A stretch of 64,000 bases of DNA from Micropruina glycogenica (GTDB taxonomy: Bacteria; Actinomycetota; Actinomycetes; Propionibacteriales; Propionibacteriaceae): the NCBI RefSeq assembly GCF_900289045.1, contig NZ_LT985188.1, positions 2,356,001 through 2,420,000 on the forward strand, written 5' to 3'. Made by a program: the position numbers and the translations under genes. Below, piece by piece: positions 57,849 through 64,000 of the stretch. Position 1 is the first letter of the stretch; the number at the start of each line of letters is the position of its first letter. The notes under the pieces are model-generated. The model searched no databases. It worked only from the letters and a program-made list of their open reading frames with translations, and was not told the origin of the DNA.

Positions 57849-57886
57849 GTAACGTGGCCGAAACAAAGGCGCAACGGTGCAGAAAT
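57849..57886 (+). promoter_or_regulatory. GlnR-type operator upstream of glnA
   Basis: Four half-boxes at exact 6-base spacing: GTAAC (57849), GAAAC (57860), GCAAC (57871), GAAAT (57882). This agrees with the actinobacterial GlnR consensus gTnAC-n6-GaAAC-n6-GtnAC-n6-GAAAc. It lies 57 bases before the glnA ATG, a position fitting activation under nitrogen limitation. Confidence 0.85.
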
Positions 57887-57942
57887 CCGGTCTCCCTAGG
57901 GTGGCTTCGTTCCGATCCCCATTGACCTACTTCGGAGGAAAG

Positions 57943-59373
57943 ATGTTCCAAAGCGCTGACGATCTGTTGGCCTATGTGAAGGATGAAGGCGTCGAGACCA
58001 TCGACATCCGGTTCTGCGATCTGCCCGGCGTCATGCAGCACTTCACGGTTCCGGCTGGTTCGTTCGGCCCCGAGGTTTTCGAGGACGGTCTGGCGTTCGA
58101 CGGCTCGTCGATTCGTGGCTTCCAGAAGATCCACGAGTCCGACATGGCCCTGCTGCCCGACCCGACGAGCGCGTTCATCGACCCGTTCCGCCGCTCCAAG
58201 ACCCTGGCGGTGAGCTTCTTCGTGCACGATCCGCTGACCAAGGAGCCCTACAGCCGCGACCCGCGCAACATCGCCCGCAAGGCCGAGGCGCACCTGCAGT
58301 CGACCGGTATCGGCGACACCGCGTTCTTCGCGCCCGAGGCGGAGTTCTACATCTTCGACTCGGTGCGGTTCGAGACCAAGCAGAACGCGGCGTTCTACTA
58401 CATCGATTCCGAGGCCGGCGCCTGGAACAGCGGCGCCGAGGCCGAAGGCGACGGCCGTCCGAACCGTGGCTACAAGGTGAAGTACAAGGGCGGTTACTTC
58501 CCCGTCGCCCCGGTCGACCACTTCTCGGACCTGCGCGACGACATGGTGCGCAACCTCGAGCAGGCGGGCCTCACCGTCGAGCGGGCGCACCACGAGGTGG
58601 GCACCGCCGGCCAGGCCGAGATCAACTACCGCTTCAACACCATGCTGGCCGCGGCCGATGAGGTGATGAAGTTCAAGTACATCATCAAGAACACGGCGTG
58701 GGCGGCGGGCAAGACCGTCACCTTCATGCCGAAGCCGATCTTCGGCGACAACGGCTCGGGCATGCACGTGCACCAGTCGCTGTGGGCCGACGGCAACCCG
58801 CTGTTCTACGACGAGAACGGCTACGGCCAGCTCTCGGACATGGCGCGCTACTACATCGGCGGCCTGCTGCACCACGCCCCGTCGCTGCTGGCCTTCACCA
58901 ACCCGACGGTGAACAGCTACCACCGTCTGGTGCCGGGCTTCGAGGCCCCGACCAACCTGGTGTACTCGGCCCGCAACCGCTCGGCCTGCATTCGCATTCC
59001 GCTCACCGGTTCGAACCCGAAGGCCAAGCGCATCGAGTTCCGCTGCCCCGACCCGAGCTCGAACCCGTACCTGGCGTTCGCGGCGTGCCTGCTGGCCGGT
59101 CTGGACGGCATTCAGAACAAGATCGAGCCGCTGCCCCCGGTCGACAAGGACCTCTACGAACTGCCCCCCGAGGAGCACGCCAAGGTGCCCACCGTCCCGC
59201 CGTCGCTGGAGGGTGTGCTCGACAAGCTGGAGGCCGACCACGACTACCTGCTCGCAGGCGACGTGTTCACCCCCGACCTGATCGAGACCTGGATCGACAT
59301 GAAGCGCGCCGACATCTCCGCGATCCGGCAGCGTCCGCACCCGCACGAGTTCGAGATGTATTACGACATGTGA
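57943..59373 (+). CDS. glnA: Glutamine synthetase type I (GSI-beta)
   Basis: 476 aa. It forms glutamine from glutamate, ammonia and ATP. Motifs: FDGSSIRGF (52-60), PEAEFYIFD (metal ligands), [32 protein letters not shown] and NRSACIRIP. Tyr405 in [11 protein letters not shown] is the adenylylation site of the GSI-beta class, so post-translational control by GlnE is expected. ATG 4 bases after GGAGG. A GlnR operator precedes it, and a strong terminator follows. Confidence 0.96.
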   Translation: MFQSADDLLAYVKDEGVETIDIRFCDLPGVMQHFTVPAGSFGPEVFEDGLAFDGSSIRGFQKIHESDMALLPDPTSAFIDPFRRSKTLAVSFFVHDPLTKEPYSRDPRNIARKAEAHLQSTGIGDTAFFAPEAEFYIFDSVRFETKQNAAFYYIDSEAGAWNSGAEAEGDGRPNRGYKVKYKGGYFPVAPVDHFSDLRDDMVRNLEQAGLTVERAHHEVGTAGQAEINYRFNTMLAAADEVMKFKYIIKNTAWAAGKTVTFMPKPIFGDNGSGMHVHQSLWADGNPLFYDENGYGQLSDMARYYIGGLLHHAPSLLAFTNPTVNSYHRLVPGFEAPTNLVYSARNRSACIRIPLTGSNPKAKRIEFRCPDPSSNPYLAFAACLLAGLDGIQNKIEPLPPVDKDLYELPPEEHAKVPTVPPSLEGVLDKLEADHDYLLAGDVFTPDLIETWIDMKRADISAIRQRPHPHEFEMYYDM

Positions 59374-59451
59374 TCGCTTCGCATCATCTGTCGGCGACAC
59401 TCAGGCGGCTGCGCCGCGCAACCCGTGTTTAACGACATGTGATCGCTTCGC
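59363..59451. repeat. 20-base direct repeat duplicating the glnA end
   Basis: ACGACATGTGATCGCTTCGC occurs at 59363-59382 (covering the last codons and stop of glnA) and again at 59432-59451, 69 bases apart. The spacer has no recognised content. It looks like a local duplication scar. Confidence 0.8.
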
Positions 59452-59461
59452 GACAAGCGAC

Positions 59462-59498
59462 AACGTCGGGCGCTGCCAATCAGCAGCGCCCGACGTTT
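59462..59498 (+). terminator. Rho-independent terminator of glnA
   Basis: A 14-bp perfect stem, AACGTCGGGCGCTG (59462-59475) with CAGCGCCCGACGTT (59484-59497), followed by TCGTT. Confidence 0.85.
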
Positions 59499-59499
59499 C

Positions 59500-59675
59500 G
59501 TTGGTCGAGCTTGTCGAGACCGTCTCCCTTTCGTTGGTCGGACTTGTCCAGACCCTGTCGTGAGACCCGGGGTGTTCGTTCGATGGTGCGTCCGGGCATC
59601 AACGTCACTGCCTTTGTGACACGTGACTGCCTGCCGGCGGGCAGCTACGTGTCACAAGGGCAGTCACGTGGCACT
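59500..59675. repeat. REP copies and GTGACACGT palindrome after glnA
   Basis: An intact REP, TTGGTCGAGCTTGTCGAGACC (59501-59521), then a degenerate one (59535-59553), and a 50-base palindrome beginning CCTTTGTGACACGT (59611) and ending ACGTGTCACAAGGG (59660), with an overlapping GGCAGTCACGT arm to about 59670. No gene is seen between 59374 and 59726. Confidence 0.8.
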
Positions 59676-59726
59676 CCACCCCCCGTTGCGAGGCCATCCC
59701 GCGTGTGCGAGTGACTACCTTCCCGC

Positions 59727-60704
59727 TCAGGCTGTGACGTCGAGCACGACCCGGCGCCGGTTGTCGGAGTCGACCAGGTCGTGCGCGGCTGCGATCTCTG
59801 CGAGCGGCAGAGGCGAGCCGATGGGAACGCGCAGGTGTCCGCCCGCGGCCGCGGCCGTGAGGTCGAGCGCCGCCTGGCGCTTGGCCGGCTCGGGAAAGTC
59901 GTCGCTGCCGAGCAGCCGAATGGTCAGGTTGTCGAAGAGCATCGGCCAGAAGTCGATGGCCGGTCGCGGATCGCGGGTCGCGTAGGCGGCGATCACCGCA
60001 CCGTTGGCCGCCACCCGCGCGTCGAGGTCGACGTTGTCTGAGAACGCGACCTCGATGATGCGCTCCACGCCCTCGGGCGCCACCTCAGCGATCGCTTGCT
60101 CGACGTCGGAGTCGTCCAGGGCAACGGTCAGGTCGAGACCCGGCGCGACCTCGGCAAGGTCTTGACCCCGACGGACGGTGCCGATCACCCGTGCGCCGCC
60201 CCACCGGGCGAGTTGAGCGGCCAGCGAACCGACCGCGCCGAGTACCCCGTGCACGAGCACCGTGCGGCCGGTCACCGGCCCGTCGGCGAACACGGCCCGG
60301 TGAGCTGTGATGCCGGCGATGCCGAGGCACGCGGCCAGCCGGTCGTCCAGCTCGTCAGGAAGCGGGACGGCGGTGTGCTCGGGCACGCAGGCGTATTGCG
60401 CAGCGGTACCGAACGGGCGGTACGACTGCGCGTTGTACACCCACACCTGAGACCCAACCCGGCCGGAATCGACGCCCGCGCCGACCAAGTCGATCACGCC
60501 GGAGCCGTCACTGTGCGGAATCACCAACGGGTAGGGCATGGACGAGCCGAAATACCCGGCCCGCTTCTTGGTGTCGCCGGGATTGACGGCCGAATAGTGC
60601 AGCCGCACGCGCACCTCACCGGTGCCGGGCAGCGGGTCGGGCAACTCCCCCACCTGCAGTACGTGGTCGGCGGCACCCTGCCGTTCGTAGAACGCGGCGC
60701 GCAT
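59727..60704 (-). CDS. Zinc-type alcohol dehydrogenase / quinone oxidoreductase-like protein
   Basis: 325 aa medium-chain dehydrogenase. N-terminal GroES-like fold (GEVRVRLHYSAVNPGDTKKRAGYF, IPHSDGSGVIDLVGAGVD) and an NADPH-binding Rossmann fold (VLVHGVLGAVGSLAAQLARWGGARVIGTVR). The Cys/His zinc ligands of true alcohol dehydrogenases are absent, as in quinone oxidoreductases (QorA-like). ATG at 60704 with GAAGGA upstream; the longer open frame is not coding. Divergent from the MmcQ/YjbR gene. Confidence 0.86.
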   Translation of the reverse strand: MRAAFYERQGAADHVLQVGELPDPLPGTGEVRVRLHYSAVNPGDTKKRAGYFGSSMPYPLVIPHSDGSGVIDLVGAGVDSGRVGSQVWVYNAQSYRPFGTAAQYACVPEHTAVPLPDELDDRLAACLGIAGITAHRAVFADGPVTGRTVLVHGVLGAVGSLAAQLARWGGARVIGTVRRGQDLAEVAPGLDLTVALDDSDVEQAIAEVAPEGVERIIEVAFSDNVDLDARVAANGAVIAAYATRDPRPAIDFWPMLFDNLTIRLLGSDDFPEPAKRQAALDLTAAAAGGHLRVPIGSPLPLAEIAAAHDLVDSDNRRRVVLDVTA

Positions 60705-60836
60705 GGCTTCCTTCTGAAACAGTTGATGTGTGTGCGACCGAACGCGCGCATTGCTCACGATCGATCGTGCCGTCCAGCCTGACACAAGTACCGCCTCGAA
60801 TCGTGATCGAACGGCCCCCCCTGAAAGACTGACCGC

Positions 60837-61226
60837 GTGAGCCACCCCAGCCGCTTCGAAGCCGACGACCCCTACCTGGCCCGGCTGCGCGAGGTGTGCC
60901 TCGCGCTGCCGGAAGCGGCTGAGAAGGTGTCGCACGGGCACCCGAACTTCTACACCACGAAGGTGTTCGCGGTGTTCGGCGGGGTGGTGAAGGGCGATCA
61001 CTACAACACCCGGTGGTCGCGCTCGGTACTGGTGCGGCCCGATCTGTTGACCCGCGAGCAGTCACTGGCCGACGACCGCTTCTTCGTGCCGGCCTACTAC
61101 GGGCCCTCCGGCTGGGTCGGGCTCGACTTCACCGCGGCCGCGGTCGACTGGGCCGAGGTGGCCGACCTGGTGGAGCAGTCGTACCGCAACACCGCGCCGG
61201 CCCGGCTGTTGCGGCTGCTGCCGTGA
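60837..61226 (+). CDS. MmcQ/YjbR family protein
   Basis: 129 aa, soluble. Family features: ALPEAAEKVSHGHPNFYTTKVFAVFGG and VPAYYGPSGWVGLDF. The double-stranded beta/alpha fold is often called DNA-binding, but the function is not established. GTG start. Its stop overlaps the GTG of the kinase gene (GTGA), so the two are coupled. Confidence 0.82.
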   Translation: MSHPSRFEADDPYLARLREVCLALPEAAEKVSHGHPNFYTTKVFAVFGGVVKGDHYNTRWSRSVLVRPDLLTREQSLADDRFFVPAYYGPSGWVGLDFTAAAVDWAEVADLVEQSYRNTAPARLLRLLP

Positions 61227-61984
61227 CGCCGTCGCACGCGTGGTTCACCGAGCTCGGTGACCTCGCCGTGCCCGACTGGGTGCTGGCGCTGGCCGACGGG
61301 CGCGCGGTCGAGCCGGTGTGGCGCAACGAGGACGGCGGCATCACGTACCGGATCGGGGCGGGGGCGGCGTACCTGAAGGCGCAGCGTCCGGGGGTCGACT
61401 GGCAGCCGGACGCCGAACGACTGCGGCTGGCGTGGGTGGCACCGTTCGTGCCCGCCCCTCGTGTGCTGGCCCACGGCGTCCAGGGCGACGAGCACTGGCT
61501 GCTGACCGCCGGCCTGCCCGGACGATCGGCGGTCGCCCTGCCCTGGCGCGATCGTCCAGCGGTGACCGTGCCGCAACTCGGCCGGGCGCTGCGTCGCTTT
61601 CACGACACCGTACCCGTCAACGGCTGCCCGTTCGATTGGTCGGTCACCTACCGGGTACGGCACTACAGCTTGAACGAGGCGTTCGTGCGGCTCGCTCCCC
61701 CGCTCGATGCCGTGGTCTGCCACGGGGACGCCTGCAACCCCAACTTTCTGCTCACCGACGATGGCGCCTTCAGCGGCTACGTCGATCTAGGCGGGCTGGG
61801 CGTCGCCGACCGGTGGGCCGACCTGGCACCGGCGCTGCTGAGCCTGGGTTGGAACTTCGGGCCGGGTTGGCAGCCGACCTTTCTCGACGCCTACGGCGTC
61901 ACCCTGGACGACGCCAAGCTCTCGTTCTACACCGCACTGTGGAACGGGGTCGGCGACGAACTCGACCGCAGACCCCTGAGCTGA
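61223..61984 (+). CDS. APH(3')-like phosphotransferase
   Basis: 253 aa with the aminoglycoside 3'-phosphotransferase layout. N-lobe: EPVWRNEDGGITYRI-x-AGAAYLKAQ (ATP-site Lys). Catalytic loop: VVCHGDACNPNFLL. Metal motif: YVDLGGLGVADRWADLA. Both catalytic blocks match the APH(3') signature closely, but many environmental relatives phosphorylate other small molecules, so resistance is not shown. GTG start overlapping the YjbR-family gene; base composition is like its neighbours. Confidence 0.8.
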   Translation: MTPSHAWFTELGDLAVPDWVLALADGRAVEPVWRNEDGGITYRIGAGAAYLKAQRPGVDWQPDAERLRLAWVAPFVPAPRVLAHGVQGDEHWLLTAGLPGRSAVALPWRDRPAVTVPQLGRALRRFHDTVPVNGCPFDWSVTYRVRHYSLNEAFVRLAPPLDAVVCHGDACNPNFLLTDDGAFSGYVDLGGLGVADRWADLAPALLSLGWNFGPGWQPTFLDAYGVTLDDAKLSFYTALWNGVGDELDRRPLS

Positions 61985-62087
61985 ATCGGGGACGTTTCCC
62001 TTTTCAGCCCATTCTCAGCTTCAAATCTCGCTGACCAGGGCGGACGCGGGGTGAGCCAAAAGGAGAACCGTCCCCGATCTGGCTCAG
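61981..62087. repeat. Inverted arms of the GGGGACG family between two converging genes
   Basis: Left arm ATCGGGGACGTTTCCCTTTTCAGCC (from 61985); right arm GAGCCAAAAGGAGAACCG then TCCCCGATCTGGCTC (from 62053), largely the reverse complement of the left. The arms include the end of the kinase gene and lie against the stop of the VOC gene. Confidence 0.7.
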
Positions 62088-62971
62088 TCGTCCGTGGAGA
62101 GCCGCACGAGGTTGCCCCACGGGTCGTCCAGTTCGACCGATACGCCCGTGTCGCGCACCTGGACCCCGCCCGCGCGCAACCGGTCCGCCGCCTGGGCGAC
62201 GTGGGAGTCGTCGGGCAGTGTGATGTCGACCCGACCGAGCCCCAGGGCCGGCGCCCGGAAGCCCGCCCCTGCGCTGCGCCACGTGTTCATCGCCATGTGG
62301 TGGTGGTACCCGCCGGCGGCGACGAACACCGCCCCGTGCCACTCGGCGGTCAACTCGAAACCCAGTAGGTCGACGTAGAACCGCTTGGCCAGATCGGCGT
62401 CCCCCACCTTGAGGTGCACGTGCCCAACAGTGCCGTCCAGCCCATCGAGCACGCCGCGCCGGTCGGGGGCGGTCGACAGGTGCTCGCGGGCGGCATCGGT
62501 GAGGTGCTCGCCGATGAAAGCGTTGGGGTCGATGTAGAGGGCGTCCATCACGACGCGGCCGTCTCGATAGCTCCACTCGCTGCGTGGCCGGTCCCAGTAC
62601 AGCTCGATGCCGTTGCCCTCGGGGTCGTCGAGGTAGAACGCCTGGCTGACCAGGTGGTCGCCGGCACCGGTGTAGAGCTGTGGGGTGTTGACCGCCACGG
62701 ACGCCAGAGTCGCCGCGAGGGACGCCTGGTCGGGGTGCAGAATCGCAGTGTGAAAGAGGCCTGCGCTGCGCCGCTCGCCCTTGGGCAGGTCAGGACGATG
62801 CCGCAGCTTCACCAGGGTCTGGCCGGCACGGCCGAGTTCGACCTCGGGGCCGTTCTCGGCCAGTACGTCGAGTAGCAGCACGTCGCGGTAGAAGGAGGTC
62901 TGGCCCGCCAGATCGCCAACGTCGAGGCTCACCCGTCCCATATGGGTCTGCCCCGGCAACAACTCGGTCAC
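62084..62971 (-). CDS. Two-domain VOC (glyoxalase/extradiol dioxygenase-like) protein
   Basis: 295 aa, two vicinal-oxygen-chelate modules. Module 1 (about 8-130): MGRVSLDVGDLAGQTSFYRDVLLL...YLDDPEGNGIELYWDRP. Module 2 (about 160-290): VGHVHLKVGDADLAKRFYVDLLGFEL...HHHMAMNTW...DDPWGNLVRL. Metal ligand candidates are the His of VGHVHL and HHHMAMN and the Glu of NGIELYW. It resembles CatE-type (catechol 2,3-dioxygenase-like) proteins; substrate unknown. GTG start; divergent from the MFS gene. Confidence 0.85.
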   Translation of the reverse strand: MTELLPGQTHMGRVSLDVGDLAGQTSFYRDVLLLDVLAENGPEVELGRAGQTLVKLRHRPDLPKGERRSAGLFHTAILHPDQASLAATLASVAVNTPQLYTGAGDHLVSQAFYLDDPEGNGIELYWDRPRSEWSYRDGRVVMDALYIDPNAFIGEHLTDAAREHLSTAPDRRGVLDGLDGTVGHVHLKVGDADLAKRFYVDLLGFELTAEWHGAVFVAAGGYHHHMAMNTWRSAGAGFRAPALGLGRVDITLPDDSHVAQAADRLRAGGVQVRDTGVSVELDDPWGNLVRLSTDD

Positions 62972-63036
62972 GATTCCTCCTTTTGCTGACTCATCAACAA
63001 TCTAGTCTGCCGGGTTGTTCCCATACACTCCCCCGA

Positions 63037-64000
63037 GTGACCGACCACCCCCGCACAGCCCCGTCCGCACGGGGCGGGCACGCGCTGATCGTGGTCGGCA
63101 TCGTGCTGCTCTCGTTCAACATGCGCCCCGCCGCCGTGACCATAGGGCCCGTGCTGGGTCGCATCGTGGACGATCTGCACCTCAGCGGCGTCGAGGCGGG
63201 GCTGCTCACGGCGCTGCCCGTGTTGTCGTTCGCCCTGTTCGGCGCGCTCACCCCGCGGCTGGCGGCCCGGGTGGGTCCGCACCGGCTCACCGTGCTCGCG
63301 TTGGTCGCCGCGCTGGTGGGCATGGTGGGGCGCAGCCTCGCCACCAACGCGTGGGCCTTTCTGGCCCTGACCCTGGTGGCCCTGTCGGGTATGGCGTCGG
63401 TGAACGTGCTGATGCCGTCGCTGGTGAAGCGTCACTTTCCCGATCGCATCGGGCTGATGACCGCTGTCTACACCACCGCCATGGCGGTCGCCCTCACCAC
63501 CGCCGGCGTGCTGACCGTGCCCATTTCGGAAGCGACCGGAAGCTGGCGCATCGGCCTGGTGGTCTGGGCGGCGCTGGCGCTGCTGGCGATCGGCCCCTGG
63601 ATCGGCCTGGCCGGCCACGACCACCCGGACGCCGCCCCTCGCGTCGGCCCCGTCGTGCGGTTCGCCGACGTGGCCCGCACCCGGCTCGGCTGGGCGATGG
63701 CGGTGTTCTTCGGCATGCAGTCGTTGCAGGCCTACGCCGTGTTCGGCTGGATCGCCGAGCTGTACGCCGACGCGGGCTTCTCGGCCACCGAGGCCGGGTT
63801 GTTGTTGGGCGTGATCACCGGCATCGGCATTCCCTTGTCCTTTGTGATCCCGACGTTCGGCATTCGCAGCGCGCTGCAGTGGCCGATGCTGGTGGCGCTG
63901 ACGAGCTGCTACGTGGTCGGTTACCTCGGCCTGCTGATCGCCCCCGTCGCCGGGGCGTGGCTGTGGGCACTGCTGGTGGGCATCGGCACCTGCACGTTTC
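63037..64000 (+). CDS. CynX/NimT-type MFS transporter, N-terminal part
   Basis: The frame starts with GTG at 63037 and runs off the window, 321 codons visible. At least nine hydrophobic segments are seen. The start HALIVVGIVLLSFNMRPAAVTIGPVLGRI is characteristic of the CynX/NimT (cyanate/nitroimidazole-type) branch of the major facilitator superfamily. MPSLVKRHFPDRIGLMTAVYTTAM fits the region after TM4. Substrate cannot be assigned. It shares a 65-base divergent promoter region with the VOC gene. Confidence 0.85.
   Translation, partial: MTDHPRTAPSARGGHALIVVGIVLLSFNMRPAAVTIGPVLGRIVDDLHLSGVEAGLLTALPVLSFALFGALTPRLAARVGPHRLTVLALVAALVGMVGRSLATNAWAFLALTLVALSGMASVNVLMPSLVKRHFPDRIGLMTAVYTTAMAVALTTAGVLTVPISEATGSWRIGLVVWAALALLAIGPWIGLAGHDHPDAAPRVGPVVRFADVARTRLGWAMAVFFGMQSLQAYAVFGWIAELYADAGFSATEAGLLLGVITGIGIPLSFVIPTFGIRSALQWPMLVALTSCYVVGYLGLLIAPVAGAWLWALLVGIGTCTF

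Overview
The window is one contiguous, very GC-rich actinobacterial chromosome segment. It shows GTG/TTG starts, a cytochrome bcc-aa3 respiratory locus, GuaB1, DUF3043 and DUF4191 proteins, a sunset-domain protein and a GlnR-type operator. The protein mix suggests a Propionibacteriales-like aerobe, but no rRNA gene is present, so genus-level placement is inference. From memory, the backbone follows the gene order of the Mycobacterium tuberculosis Rv2190c-Rv2220 region: NlpC/P60 protein, DEDD exonuclease/UvrC-like protein, trpD, ctaE-qcrCAB, cta genes, erpA, glycerate kinase, DUF3043, gcvT, pepA, sucB, lipB-lipA, DUF4191, RDD protein, glnA.

Layout. 1-5354: an esterase tail, a lipoprotein metallopeptidase-like protein, an NlpC/P60 cell-wall hydrolase, a UvrC-like nuclease and small proteins. 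5360-6886: an IS110-family element inserted inside a REP-like palindrome, with a readable bridge RNA upstream of its transposase. 6935-10550: cyclophilin, the ArgO/LysG export pair and a sunset-domain repeat protein. 10878-24580: a prepilin peptidase, trpD, and the aerobic respiratory genes ctaG, ctaE-qcrC-qcrA-qcrB and ctaC-ctaD-ctaF, with guaB1 and a broken proC between the two respiratory blocks. 24773-35697: erpA, glycerate kinase, PspA, DUF3043, an AraC/DUF1772 divergent pair, gcvT, an iron-type dehydrogenase, leucyl aminopeptidase and a flavoprotein. 36256-42140: 2-oxoacid dehydrogenase E2 plus lipB-lipA, so the enzyme and its lipoyl cofactor genes sit together. They are separated by a lone AbiEi/DUF559-type gene bracketed by two 102-bp direct repeats. 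42408-57142: accessory carbon genes, namely an ABC-F protein, treY-treZ, a eukaryote-like two-domain phosphofructokinase, and an oligopeptide ABC operon whose DppC-type permease has lost its core. 57368-64000: an RDD protein, GlnR-controlled glnA, a quinone oxidoreductase, an APH-like kinase, a two-domain VOC protein and the start of an MFS transporter.

The intergenic space is rich in dispersed palindromes. At least five families are visible: TCGACAAGCTCGACCA, GGGGACGGTTCC, CCCGGCGTTCGCCGGG, GTGACAC...GTGTCAC, and the GATCTCGAGATC element. The strongest signal is the IS110 bridge RNA. Its target loop carries both half-sites of the REP in which the element sits, its donor loop matches the element's own ends, and all four guides agree on a CT core. 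No tRNA, rRNA or CRISPR array was seen.
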